Source: Pezicula radicicola (Eukaryota > Ascomycota > Leotiomycetes > Helotiales > Dermateaceae). Taken from it: 64,000 nt of DNA. Both the position numbers and the translations under genes were made by a program. The notes under the pieces are model-generated. The model saw only the letters and a list, made by a program, of their open reading frames with translations, was not told where the DNA came from and did no database searches. Below are positions 1 to 11,185 of the stretch, piece by piece; position 1 is the first letter of the stretch; every line of letters starts with the position of its first letter. The stretch covers positions 63,914 through 127,913 of the forward strand of contig PDUO01000081.1 in NCBI GenBank assembly GCA_003008705.1, written 5' to 3'.

Positions 1-245
1 CCATTCTTGAAGATCGTACTTTTTGGCGGTGACGGCAATTACTAGAAGAAGACGTGGATCTCGTCAGTTCCGCATTTGTCGGACCGGTTGCGGGTGCCAC
101 TGATATCGAATATCTTGCCGCGCTCCAAGGCCTCGTAGTTGGCTTGTCAATGCTGGTGTTCTGCTCGATGTTGACCATAGGGCAAAAGTAGTCAAGGCCG
201 TCAACGAAGGGACGAAAGTGATGTCGCAGATCATATTGAAGGCGT
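1..245 (-). pseudogene. Coding remnant, product not recognised
   Basis: Read on the minus strand, two frames give protein-like stretches that seem to belong together: FVDGLDYFCPMVNIEQ (frame a) and then NYEALERGKIFDISGTRN (frame b), followed by CGTDEIHVFF and a stop near 45. A frameshift or small indel would separate them. The plus strand also has a short open piece ending near 262, so the strand is not certain. I do not recognise the family. The sequence begins at the window edge, so the start of any gene is missing. Confidence 0.25.
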
Positions 246-635
246 CGGAGGCTATGTTGGATTAGTAATAATGGATAAAGAGGAGGGTGGGGAAAGTTTT
301 CCATTTTCTACGCACAACCAGCGTGGTGAATAATTATAAAGAGGAATATGATTCGGAGGGATGCGCTGTGTCTTATATGAGAAATCAAACCACGTTGGCG
401 AAGAAAGCCTTGTTGAACTGCCTTGCCTCATTCGCCTTATAAAATGAATACCAATTAAATTCAATTCAAATCGCTGCCTCGTAGACAGTAAATGACCTTT
501 TAGGCTGTATTCGCTCACCGAGATGTGTCGTTACCTGCGGGGATGGGCTTGTTCAGCCTCATATCGATTCATGATCCGGCCGTTGCCAATCGCGCTGTAT
601 TGCAACATAACATAGCTTCAGCCATACCTAATTGC

Positions 636-1010
636 TCACCGCAAAAGAGGGCTGAGGCTTAAAGAGGTTATCGTGGTGAGACAGCAAGCCTTTTTCATAT
701 AGTGCTTCTTGAAATCTGCAACTACTAGTATAGATAGTATTAAATACTTGGATGCGAATGCAATTGGTATATATATTATTAATTCTGCTTTTATTAATAT
801 TCCTTCGTAAAGTAATGACTGAGTCCTCTTCCGCATGAATGAATAGTTCGTAAACTGGGTCGGTTTAATATAGTTTGAGAGATTTTGGAATATAATGGAG
901 CTATAACGTACTGGATTATGCGGGTTTGATATAGACAGACTCTTCGACTGTACCGAAGCCATTGCTATGAAAAGACTGACAAGGAATGTACCAACGCCCA
1001 TCTTGACCAT
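636..1010 (-). CDS. Hypothetical small ORF with signal-peptide-like start
   Basis: A 124-codon OR frame on the minus strand. Its N-terminus, MVKMGVGTFLVSLFIAMASV, has a basic start, a hydrophobic core and an Ala-rich small-residue end. This is the shape of a secretory signal peptide with cleavage near residue 20. The rest is Ser/Ile/Tyr-rich, has only a neighbouring Cys pair and shows no domain. Such ORFs arise by chance in AT-rich DNA, and no promoter or intron supports this one. A small secreted protein is possible but unproven. Confidence 0.2.
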   Translation of the reverse strand: MVKMGVGTFLVSLFIAMASVQSKSLSISNPHNPVRYSSIIFQNLSNYIKPTQFTNYSFMRKRTQSLLYEGILIKAELIIYIPIAFASKYLILSILVVADFKKHYMKKACCLTTITSLSLSPLLR

Positions 1011-1581
1011 TTTACTGACTGACGAAGCCCTTAGTGCGTAATCATCTCAAGCCGATGACAAAAGAGAGAAAATCGAACGACACTAAACATTCATGCTGAC
1101 AATTTCATAAGAACTTGTGTTTATGCACGAATTGACGTACGTGGCAACGAAGTGAGGAAATGCTGCATTTTACCGCAGTAGTCTTACTTGACTTTCTACT
1201 TACATTCTGCCGTTATATGATAAATGTAAGATTTAGACCAGAAGACAACGAAGATCACCATGGTCTCCTTTCCTAAGAAAAGAAACAGGAGTACAAATCA
1301 ACTAATCTTACGACTTTGTTTTGTGATTAATATATACAAAAAAGGATAGAGGACTGGAGCCCGTCTGAAACAGTATCCAACTCTTTGGCTAGGCCTGGGT
1401 GTGCCTAGTTTTATTTATCTTTACTTATTATTATAAAACGATGCTTAACATTTGATTTTCTACATTGAATCCTCTTGATTTACTAAAGTGTTAATAATTA
1501 TCAACCTAAAGAATTATAGACTAATGTAAGATGATAGATTAGAGGTCTAGTTGAATCCTTCTGTCCGAGACCATTTAAACG

Positions 1582-1917
1582 CTAATACTTCTCACGAAGC
1601 CGACACGGAGGGTTTATAGTCAAGTATGGCCTTCCACCCAGCTCATCAGACCTAGCTACTTTAGCACCAGATTTATATATTATCTCAGTTCTTAAACGTT
1701 GCAATCCAGTTCCTATTTCACAAAACCTCCTTCTATCTTCCTGTGAAATAATAGGTCCTCCGTGGTTGTTGCCGCTTCTTTTCCTGGCAACGAGCTGTAC
1801 GAGTACGTAACCGTATGAACTCACAGTAGATAGTTTAACCTGGTGATTAGGTAATTGTTCTAGCTCGCCTTTCGGCAAGTCTTCGCTGTTGGAGGCCATT
1901 GAAGAGAGTATTGCCAA
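1582..1917 (-). CDS. Hypothetical ORF, unknown function
   Basis: A 111-codon minus-strand ORF of mixed, moderately charged composition (for example QEDRRRFCEIGTGLQRLRTE), which looks more protein-like than its neighbours. No transmembrane segment, signal peptide or known motif is visible. It could be one exon of a larger decayed gene, but no convincing continuation was found in the flanks. Family not recognised. Confidence 0.2.
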   Translation of the reverse strand: MAILSSMASNSEDLPKGELEQLPNHQVKLSTVSSYGYVLVQLVARKRSGNNHGGPIISQEDRRRFCEIGTGLQRLRTEIIYKSGAKVARSDELGGRPYLTINPPCRLREKY

Positions 1918-2689
1918 TGACTGTACGAGTAGGCACGCAAGATTGAAGTTGAATATTTCATATATACTTATTAGGGTTTCACTGGGTGATTTCTAAGGAT
2001 GTTAATTTGTTTCTCACTCTTAGCGACTTTATCGATTGGCCTGGAATAGTTGTTGAGAGGTAGATGGTTTTAATATACTTTGTAATTTCTGTAATTCTCG
2101 GCAAAATAAGTCTTGTATAGGAATAAAAAAGACTACCCTAACTTACTTGTAGCTAATAAGTTACTTAAATCCGAACGGGGTTGATTCGAGGCTCTGCGGG
2201 CTTTGTTGTGTTAAGACGAAGGCTGTATTCAACTGCTAAGAGTTGTCCCTAATTAAAGTAGCCTAACCACTCTAAGAGCGTAGTAAGAATCTAAAAGATT
2301 ACTGCTAAACACTTTCTAATGCCTTGTTAACTTTGAATTGGTGAGAGAATGGAGGGAGAAGGGCTGGCATCAACCAATCAACGGGGTTGGACGCAGAGCC
2401 AGTCTCAGTGACTAGGCAGCTTAAGGCCAACTAATTAATACCTTCTAAGTCCATTGCATATCGTAACTATATCATGTTGGCTGGGATTGGTTCTTGGATT
2501 TCCTACAAGCCAGGGCAGCACCAGAGCCTCGTTACACCGAGCTCTTGTGCATTGACCAGCTTTCTGAGCCCGGCTCGATCGAGGAAACATTTAACTTTGA
2601 CACCACGAATTAAATGATTATAAGCTCCGACATACAGTGCGCGAGATCGCCTAGAGGCACTTGATTCTTCCGTAGCTGATGTTTGCTAG

Positions 2690-4943
2690 TACTTCAAAAA
2701 TTTGGTGAGTGAAAAGGGGTCGAGCAGGCTCGGTGATAGAGAGTGGGCCAAGCGACCATTGGATTTACAGGCTCGGCGGGTTTGGGTATTGCGGAGGTGG
2801 CTTGTATGCTGCGTGATAGCCGCCAAGGGTGAAGACCCAATCCCCATCCCGCTAATCAGACCCGTCTTTAAACCAATAGTAGAGTGCAAACCCGCCCGAT
2901 AAGTGACACATCAGATCCAGGATGTACGATGATGGTGCGAGCTGAGCCTCGAAGGCTGCAATGCCCTTGTCAAAATCCACTGAGGCCAGGATCCCAAGCT
3001 CCACATGAACAAGCTTGAACTGAGAGGTTGTTGATAGCACATCGGCGATGGCCACAGCATATATACCTAACCTCACGGCGGGATCCCATTCCGCTACAGC
3101 AACGGCCGTAATCTAAAGCATCTCAAAAGCCGTTACTGTCAAACTAGCAGCAACCTAGAATGACGAGTTCTGCGGAGCGAACCAACCACTATCAAACAGT
3201 GCCGTAAGTATATCTATGGTCGCATTGCCTGAGCTAGGCGTTGCCAGATTCAAGACTGCTATAAAGGGGAAATTAGGCACTTCCGCAACTGTAGGCAACT
3301 TAAGTGAGTTATTGTAGCCGAAGCCGCCAGTTACCCCTTCAATCGTTGCAGACTCGAGCGTGATGAGTGGTCCTTTCAGCTTCACAAACACGAAAGTGGT
3401 TGTGAAGGCTTCCTTGATTTTGGATCCATCATTTGCCCGTATGCACCAGCCGCCAAGAACGACCATGGCACAAACGCAACGTCGACTCCGCCCGCCCACA
3501 GATCACCTATGTCTAGATGCTCATGGATTAGGCCACTAGTAATGGATAGCGGTGATCGATCAAATGCTACAGCCATGCCTTGCAGTGAGAAGTCCATGCC
3601 ATTACCGGGAGTAGGGAAATTTGTCGTTAGATTGCGTCCGTTAGTAAAGCTAAGATTGATGCTAAAGCCAATCAACTCCATGGCAATGGGCCCTATGGTA
3701 ATTGAGGTGTCCAGACAAACCAAGAGTACTAAGTTGCTCTACCTGAGTCCAATATTAGTGATAGAGAATGGGCCGATGGAGACCTTGAAGGGCCGTTTTC
3801 TTGGTTCCGCCACCAGCGTCTGCATTATTTGGTGGCGGGTCCTCTCCCGACCTTACAATGATACCAGCCTCTGTCGCTGGTCTCGGTGTATACACCATGG
3901 CATCGGGACCTAATGTATACTTGACTCTGGCGTACCGTCGCAGGGCTAGAGCTGGAGATGGCATGTTACTGTCTAGCGTAGGTTTCACGAATACGTAGTC
4001 CAATACAACATCTGGGTTGCCATCCCTGCTGTCCATTATGACAAGCACGAAGTGGTATCCTGCCTTGACTACCACGTCCGTATCCTGGTAGGTCGACTCG
4101 TCTTTCGTTAATTTATAATACATTGGATCTTTTGCTAGAACATCGCCATTCAGAGTCTCGTTTTATTTCTTAGTAAAACTAGAAGGAATAGAGGCTGTGG
4201 CGGCCGGGTTACCATCCTGGACCCACATGAAGTACATCTCGTGGAAAGGCTGGGACAGATTTCCAATGACAGGTATATCTATGTCTAGGATTTTGTGAAC
4301 CTCCAGCCTGAAAAATCGTTTTAATAGTCTTTTACTAACGTCCCAAGACGTGTTTTGATATTGCATAAAGGTGAAGGCAACTCCTCTAATATGCACGGAC
4401 ACAGTACATACAACATCTTGTTCCGTTGTATTAGCCGCGCCTGTGCCACCACTGTTAGTGCTGATGTGGCCGAGGACGAGTATTGCGAGCCGCCTAGCAG
4501 AGGAGTTGTAAGATCGAATTGTGTAAAAATAGCCACTGTTGGAATTCGTCTTGCTAGTGAAGCTGTATTAGTGTGGCGGGCTGTGGCTTGTTGGCCATAA
4601 TGAGTCCCATCGAATGAAATGTGGAGACGAAATTGTTCAACGAATCCGCCATCGTTAATTTCATAACTTCGTCGCACGGTGTATTATCTACATTGCTTGC
4701 ACAAACGAAATAGAATGGTTCCTGTAGTGGTCGTAGTGGTGTTGGATCACTTAAAGGAGGACCGGGTATGCCTGCCTCTGGCTGCGGATCCAAGAAGGGT
4801 GGATGTAAGCCACTATTGCCGCCATTGCTGTTAGTATTGTCGTCTTCTTTATTATCAAGGTCCGGAACAGCTAGTCCGTCTTCCACATCATCCATTATGG
4901 AGTCATTTTCATTTAGATTGGTTCCAGCCGAGGGATTATACAA
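2690..4943 (-). pseudogene. DUF6603-type protein, broken remnant
   Basis: Minus-strand pieces in several frames read in order like a fungal DUF6603 protein, a large family of unknown function. At 4554-4943 there is an acidic, Asn/Pro-rich lead. At 3755-4123 is VVLDYVFVKPTLDS, and at 3382-3723 MDFSLQGMAVAFDRSPLSI. At 3155-3499 is the family-like [14 protein letters not shown] followed by FPFI. At 2852-3076 is CHLSGGFALYYWF, running past a stop (Trp expected) into GGYHAAYKPPPQYPNPP at about 2760-2830. The end is lost near 2700. The frame changes at least five times; some changes may be introns, others indels. No part can now be translated as one protein. The family name rests on remembered motifs; order and strand are consistent throughout. 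Confidence 0.65.
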
Positions 4944-6640
4944 CGGAGTATCTGCGTCCGCTGTTAAACCACCTGTTGTTTGCTTCTTGTTTATTGATCG
5001 TGTTATACAGTCAAATGGCTGCTAGATTCGCTTTCGCTGCTTCGATACCAAGTCGAGGTTCGAGTAAGCAAAAGGATATCGAGATACCCTTTTTAGTAAG
5101 CTAAGCGATGGCAAGGAAGGAAATGTTAGTCCCATTGCCCCCTTGCTAATGGGAGGCACGGCCAAGGGGTCTGGCCTTAGCGCCATGATGACTCAACTTC
5201 ATCGACGAGACGAATATGTATAATCGTGCCATTCAAACCGGCCGGTACATCTTCTCGGAGCGCTATCCACGACAGTGACCACTACCTCCATTGTCCTATC
5301 TACCAGCTCAACCATGGACGATGACGAGGCCCATGTAGGAAGTCAACTAGCGGTGTGTCAACGGCGAAGGCCTCGGACAAAGAATGATGACGGGGCTTCG
5401 TCTGGGGAGATGGAGGAGAAGAAGATAGAGGAAGAGATTGCGCCCGATCAATTCTCCCACTGCCCTCATCCCAACAGTCAAGTGCCTTGCGAGCATCGTG
5501 GGAGGGAATAAATGGTTCGTCTAGAGGAAGTGTTTCTCGGTGCTGAAGTTCTGCATCGATAGGCACAAGCTGCAGTTGGATCTGGAGAGCGCGCTTGTGT
5601 TTACGGTCTGCTACTATGTCTATTGTATTTTGAACCGTCTTCCTGCCGTAGATGAGGATTAAGGAGAAAGGAGAAAGGAGAAAGCACTGCGTTTGTTATT
5701 TCATTAGCTGATATACTGCAGCTAGCCGTCAATATTCTGTGGGTGGTCGGCATTAGTGCCTCCTTTTAGAATTACATTGAATTCTGATTTGTATTCCAGA
5801 TTCACTCAGTTTAGCGCATTTGAAAAAGACCCAAGAAATCTATACCCCGTCCTGATTTGTAGACCATGTCACGTAAGAGATCATACCCCATCCTCCCAAA
5901 ATTGAATCTTTAACGTCACTCTCCCTGTCCCTGCGCCTGTCCTTCAGAGAGACTCTCCACATCTCTTGTCAGCGCACTCTCTGCCAATCTACCAGCTCTT
6001 GCAAATCCCTCCCAAGCATCCTAAGCCGACTGGGAAACCCGCTGTTTCCACTAGCTAAGCTCCAGTTCGAATAGTAGTAGTTTGTGTTGCTGTTCGAGTT
6101 CCGTTGAGGTGGTGGCTTTTGTTGATGCACCGTTAGGTGAGCTGGGTCAGTCGATACTACGGTAGATTTGGTCGGTTTTGGGGGCATCGTCGTGATACCG
6201 TACTGAGATGAAATGCTTGGAAATGCTTAGGTACTGGCCAGCCTTGGACGATAACTGTAAAGGAACTGTGGTTTAGTTGTGTTCTGAAAAGGGGGGGGAT
6301 CAGATGGAATGTGAGTGATATTAGGTGGGTTGGTGTAGGTGGAGGGATGCTTCAAATAAAGAAACAATATTGGTTTGAACGACATGACATAAAGGAGACT
6401 ACAATTCAAAGCACATACAAACAACAAGCCGTCCAAGAACACAATACAAAATCCGGTGTAATACCAAATAACCCGACCAACAATGCCCCCCCCCCCCAAA
6501 AAAGCACCCTGTTTGTTTGATTAAGACAATCCATTGAACAAGAAACAACAAAGAACGGTGGGGGGAACGAAAAGCAACAATTAGTCAAAAGCAACGACGG
6601 CGGGAAAGTTAAAAAAGAACAGAGAACAAAAGAGCCGTGC
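4944..6640. other. No recognisable gene; short ORFs and low-complexity DNA
   Basis: Short ORFs occur on both strands (plus 5275-5511, minus 5300-5566, minus 5969-6187, which starts MPPKPTKSTVVS), and none shows a known motif. The 5300-5566 minus frame could be extra N-terminal sequence of the DUF6603 remnant, but stops separate them. A run of about eleven C occurs near 6487-6498. A 7-bp tandem repeat lies at 5661-5684. Confidence 0.4.
5661..5684. repeat. Short 7-bp tandem repeat (GGAGAAA)n
   Basis: About three perfect tandem copies of GGAGAAA in an AT-rich surround. A simple repeat with no sign of function. Confidence 0.85.
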
Positions 6641-6647
6641 CTAGTGC

Positions 6648-7440
6648 TTATATGTTCTCACAAATCATAGCCAGAAGCTCGAGCTGCACAGCAAACCTCT
6701 TAGGGCTTACGACCTCTCGGTTGCGACCGTGGGCCAGTTCGCCTATGATATTGGTGAAGTCGATGACCACAGCGCTGATACTGTCCTTAAGAGCTTCAGC
6801 TTCAACTTCGGCTTTAGATAGGGATTGATTACTTTTTGTTGGTAGCGCGGCTTTTAACTTGCTTCGAGGATGGGAGGGGGAGCTGTGCATAATTGCGCAA
6901 ACTGGTAAGGTTGGCACTTGGTGGTTGACATCTTTGTGGGGGACAGTGGTAGCTGGATGGTTCTTATGACGAGTGCTGGTGGTTCGGCGAGTGTGTCAAC
7001 GAGGGTGCTCAGACTCGCTGTCTGTGTTATAATCTATGACATTTGGCTCACGGTCATTCAAGAGGTCGCTGGCAGTTATCTTCGGAGCTACCTTCGCTGC
7101 TGAGACGGCGAGATTACCATTGTTGTCGGCTATATCTAGCACAAATAAGGAGTCAGCCATCTGGGAGGGGGGAAGCAAAGGGGAATAAGACCAAAGCAAA
7201 TACTAACCAGCAACAGTCTTTTCTAACGGATTGAGAACTCTCCGCCTCAAATCAGCTACGTGTCTATCAATCGGTAAACCCTTCTTTTCGTACTCAAACA
7301 TAAGTAAATCCTCGGTAGCCTTGAACTAGGACGAGAAAGCTTGTTCCTTCTTAGCATCAAACTACTTTGAGTCGAGGTAGGCCATCTGTAGACTGCTATC
7401 AAGACTAGGCGGGTCAGGTTGCTATCAGAGAGGTTGAACT
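6648..7440 (-). pseudogene. Unrecognised gene remnant with a candidate intron
   Basis: The minus strand carries a coherent coding signal in three blocks. The first (7440-7208) reads MAYLDSK-stop-FDAKKEQAFSS-stop-FKATEDLLMFEYEKKG and RHVADLRRRVLNPLEK; the first stop is TAG where Trp would fit. A candidate short intron (about 7161-7207, GTTAGT...CAG) follows. Block two reads MADSLFVLDIADNNGNLAVS up to 6996, and the last ends ISAVVIDFTNIIGELAHGRN...LELLAMICENI at 6648. The mix of charged helices suggests a soluble, possibly coiled-coil protein. I do not recognise the family. The frame does not join cleanly across the candidate intron, so there is an indel or the splice site is misplaced. Confidence 0.45.
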
Positions 7441-7453
7441 CTTCTAGGCGGCG

Positions 7454-7800
7454 TTGGAGATTCTAAGAACTATGTTGCTTGGGAGTGTCTTGTTGAAATG
7501 GGGGGGTTCGGTTGGCGTTGGCGTGGCTCTCCGGGAGGAGGAGGAGGAGGAGGAGCGGGAAGAGCGGGGGGTTATTAACATTGTGATACTTGTGTGTGGT
7601 TTTTGGGGATGGGAATGGGAATGGGAATGGGAAATGGGGAATATTGGTGGGTTTGAAATGTGATGTGTGATTTGGGGTTGATTGCGAGGGGTTGTAGAAA
7701 GGCAAGAAATAATTGGAAGTTGGGATGGTGGTATTGATGAAGTTGAAGAAGGAAGTAAGGAGGTTGCAATTGCTGGTGTTTAATACACCTTGTCAACCAC
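7454..7800. repeat. Low-complexity block: (GGA)n and (GGGAAT)n microsatellites
   Basis: About eight GGA triplets occur at 7532-7555, and about four copies of GGGAAT at 7606-7633. ORFs reported across this block (Glu runs on one strand, Pro/Ile/His runs on the other) are translations of the repeats and are not called as genes. GGGAAT is not the fungal telomere repeat TTAGGG. Confidence 0.85.
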
Positions 7801-7849
7801 TTGGGCCTTTATATATGACAGCCACAAGTTAAAAACATTATAAGTCAAG

Positions 7850-8070
7850 AGGTTATCAAAAATCTAGTACGTATAATTCTACACCTTCTATCTCACCGCC
7901 TGTTTCTCTAGCCCACTTACTCTTATATTCCTAAGTATGTTTCTGCGCTTTCCTTAGTTCTTCTGCATTACAAAGATGTACAGTCCCTTCGTCGTTTGCA
8001 TCGAATATTCGGAGTTTTACAGGATTTCTCCCTTAAGTTATAACGCTTGTGTAGCTTAGGAGAACGAACA
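7850..8070 (-). pseudogene. Weak coding remnant, unknown product
   Basis: One minus-strand frame reads VKLRIFDANDEGTVHLCNAE, then ELRKAQKHT-stop-EYKSKWARE and GGEIEGVELYVLDF, ending at a stop. The single internal TAG replaces a codon where Trp would fit. Composition is protein-like and unlike the AT-rich flanks. It resembles the last exon of a gene, but no family is recognised and no splice acceptor was pinned down. Confidence 0.25.
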
Positions 8071-8300
8071 AGTGACTAATTGGGCTGTTGTGTTTCTATG
8101 ATTTTTTAGGTACTTCTGATTCGACTTCTACATTGCATAGCATGTATAGTATAGATTACAAAGAACTTCTAAACGAAAGGAAGCCATGTGGCTTACTGCA
8201 TTTAACGAGCGACACGAGGTGGGATTTGCATGGCTGGCGTTAGGGTATAGATATACATATATCCATAAGCGAAGTGCGAGCTTGGGACTTCGCTTTGCAT

Positions 8301-8333
8301 TGTTTTTGCTTTTACTTTTGCTTTTGCTTTTGC
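8301..8333. repeat. Hexamer microsatellite (CTTTTG)n
   Basis: About five imperfect tandem copies of CTTTTG. The Leu-rich ORF that crosses it (8186-8404, plus) is explained by the repeat. Confidence 0.85.
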
Positions 8334-8399
8334 GCCAAAGCTCGCTCGCTACTGGGAGGTTCTATAAGGATCTTCCTGGTATAATAAGGAATTGTATAT

Positions 8400-8985
8400 T
8401 ATAAACCTATCATACGACAAATCCATCGCCTAAGTAAGAAGTCAAAAGTCATCACTTAAGTCAAAAACCATTCACAACCTACATCAAAAATTACCACCTA
8501 AGTTAAAAACCAGTATTCAAAGCGAACCCATCAACTACTTCAATTCAACCCCACGCACGCCGAATAGTATTCATCACAAGTCTAGTTAGCGTTCTACCAG
8601 GTCGAAGTTCATCACATCAGTTAAAAACCTCCCATACAATCCAAACGCTCTATTATATACACAACCTTAGTTAAGGGCTACTAATCACGCACTTACTGCT
8701 TAACTTCAAAATCGATCATTTGATACTCGCGGGACCAAACCACCAACCAACCCACGTCAACCAAAGGCTACCTGCCACTCAACTCAACAGGCTCGAGAAG
8801 CTGGTAATGACTGGATGAGATCAAGAGCCGAGAATGTACAGTTAGTCGGTACAGCCCGAGGCGCGCATCTTCCCCTAATCATACCAGCTGCTCCTCAACC
8901 ACCCGGCGCGAAATGTCCATCTCAACATCTTTAGGCTGTCCAGTGTCCTTGCGTCCACGGTTCTACATCTCAGAGTATCCTCAAA
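8400..8985. other. Non-coding stretch with recurring AAGTYAAAAACC-like motif
   Basis: Four or so loose copies of a motif like AAGTCAAAAACC or CAGTTAAAAACC occur between 8430 and 8630 (for example near 8456, 8497, 8618). They are A/C-rich on this strand and spaced irregularly. No gene was recognised. This could be an eroded tandem array or plain compositional bias. Confidence 0.3.
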
Positions 8986-8989
8986 TACT

Positions 8990-10829
8990 ACCCAAACGGT
9001 CCAATCTTGTTTCTTGTGTCTTTAATACTCATTCCGCAGTGGAAAAGACTGCTTTACCTCTTTATAGACTTTAAAGGAGTAAATCGTTATGGCCGACCAT
9101 GCTTATTTGTCGAGTATTATACGTATTCTGTTGATAGTATCCGGTATAAACTAAGTGAGTCCAACTTTGTTTTATCGCTAAGTAATAAACCTCGAGCTAT
9201 GCATCGGAACTGCCTTACCTATTAGGTATTTTGCGCGTTAAATAAGTCTATTGTTACCTAAATCGATAAGTTCCCTGAGTTCTATCATAAAGGCACCAAC
9301 GAATTATGAATATAGAGTGCAATACTCTAGGATAAGTTCTACTTGTGCTATAATAGTGGGATAATTCTAGTACAATACCTTCTAAGAGAGATAGATAAAT
9401 GGCGCAATTATAACAATGCGAAAGCACTACGACTCTGCCTCCTCGGCCTCTCTGGCACCCCAATCAAATCTAATGTAGAAAGTCTACTTGGGATTATTGG
9501 GCCTCTCGCCGATAAATCGTGGGCAAACCACCTAACACTCCGGTATTGCACCCTAGCCACCCTCAAGGAGCTTGCCAAAGAGTACAAAGGCTTGCAAGAT
9601 GAGACCCCCCCTAAAGACAATGACGAGTCACCCGAAGCTGTTAATTATCGTAGGAGAAAAGCTAAGTACGCGGACCATCTCTAATGAGCTCTCTAGCCTA
9701 TCATAATGGCCTGACGGTCGCTAGATAATTGGCATAGTCAGACCTTAGTTGAAATCCCAACTCCACGTCGCAACACTATAACCGTAATAACTTCTAAAGA
9801 ATTCTACGAGTCAATCACGCGGCTAAGCGCCCCTGCGAAGCAGCGGTCTGATGACGCATTGCAACATTCAATCACAAAATAGAAGCAGGCTAGCAAGAAA
9901 GGTCCAATACCTACAAAGCAAGATACTAATCTACGCAATAAATCATCATTCATAAAAGCGCGCTTTACTGCCCATTTTCTAGCGTATACAAGCGTCTGTG
10001 AGGCTCATACACAAGACAAGCAGGAGGGAGATTTTAACATTTCAGCAGCTTATATTGAAGAAAATAACCTATACACTAGCAGCGATGCCCGTTCAAAGAG
10101 TTGGTATGGACGGTACTTCCAAGAATTAATCCGCGGTAGTTAGAAGGTCGATAAATTGTGTGTATTTATTAATCGGATGCACAAAACCGAACTAGATGCC
10201 AAGATTATTGTCTCATATAACAGCCCTTGCACAGTAGTTATGTTAATACTCGTAAGTCTTATGTTTATTGGACAATCATTTGTAGTATGATAGCTAATGG
10301 TTATATTGCCGCAGGTTCTTGGCCGCAGGTTCTTAAGAGAGCGCGCCCCAAAGCCAAATTCACTTTGATATACCCTCAGCTTAACCTTGCAAATAGAACC
10401 GCGCGATTAGAATCGTTTTCTAATATACCTAAACCTAGTACCGAAAATGGAGAGAAAGTTGAGTTTGCCTATAAGGAAAGTCCTTTAGCAACCATCTTCG
10501 CGGCTAACTTAGATCTTTTCGGTGTCGGGTTAAATATGCAACGAGCTAGTTGGTTGTGTCTCTTTAAGGTACTATAGACACTTAATAAATACCAACAGGT
10601 CTACGCACGAGTTGTGCGGGGCGGACAAAAAAGAAACCTAGTAAGCGAAGAATTGGCGAACACTAGAAATTCTGTTGAACCAAAAATTTATAACAGTATT
10701 ACACTGTCTAAGGGCTGCAACGAGATTGCGTAGGATATCACTACTAGAGAGGCTGAGGCACGGATGATGGAGGAGGAAATTCAACGTCGTCGCCAGAGGC
10801 AGAGGGAGCAGCAGGGTATAGAGGTATAA
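8990..10829 (+). pseudogene. SNF2-family helicase/ATPase, degraded
   Basis: The plus strand carries a broken SNF2-type gene. At 9343-9684 a region around motif III reads LRLCLLGLSGTPIKSNVESL, following lines that fit the helicase N-lobe. A middle insert of low conservation runs 9740-10220. The C-lobe reads FTLIYPQLNLANRTARLESF and then GVGLNMQRASWL, matching the SNF2 motif V/VI area. After a TAG where Trp fits comes YQQVYARVVRGGQKRN, the VI-like ARVHRxGQ block. The C-terminal frame ends with an Arg/Gln/Glu-rich tail at 10829. Family members remodel chromatin or act in repair. The ATP-binding Walker A region was not found, so the N-terminal part is lost or unreadable. It is next to a hAT remnant, but nothing ties the two together. 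Confidence 0.7.
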
Positions 10830-11185
10830 CTTTGGCAGGCTCTTTGGTACCGGATGATTTCGTAGAAGGGTACTTTGAATAGCGTTTGGATGATACCCAA
10901 TGTTTGCTGTGGAAGGAGACTCCTATTAGTGTTTAGATGATGCCTAATGCTTGAAAGTACAAGTATTTCCATTTGTAATTAGTAGAATAGATATAATAAA
11001 TTTGACCTTGGAGTCTTTCTATGTAGTATGCTAGATTTGGAAAGGCTCTTAACTTTCTCCAAAAGGATTTAAGGAGAAAAGAGGAGTAAGCAGAGTTAGA
11101 AGTAGTATAAATAATATACTCTTGTAAATTCGAAAGAGGGGGGAAGTCTGGATACGGGAAGGGAGCTATGAACACGTTTATTCCG
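10830..11185. other. Spacer between helicase and hAT remnants
   Basis: AT-rich, no gene seen. Two related 19-mers, GTTTGGATGATACCCAATG-like and GTTTAGATGATGCCTAATG-like, lie about 50 bp apart (near 10883 and 10931) and differ only by transitions. No terminal inverted repeat of the hAT element could be placed here with confidence. Confidence 0.4.

Larger units (their letters stand above)
246..2685. other. Degraded AT-rich stretch with only short ORFs
   Basis: This stretch holds no gene I can name. It is AT-rich and full of stops in all frames. Two short minus-strand ORFs (636-1010 and 1582-1917) are listed separately. No inverted terminal repeats, tRNA-like foldback or long tandem repeat was seen by eye. 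It may be old, RIP-altered transposon sequence, but nothing in it proves that. Confidence 0.4.

Noticed and set aside
7606..7633. Possible interstitial telomere repeat
   Set aside because: The unit is GGGAAT, not TTAGGG, and only about four copies exist.
7454..7796. Long ORFs on both strands over the GGA and GGGAAT repeats
   Set aside because: The translations are runs of Glu, Trp-Glu or Pro-Ile imposed by the repeats; no start context, intron or domain.
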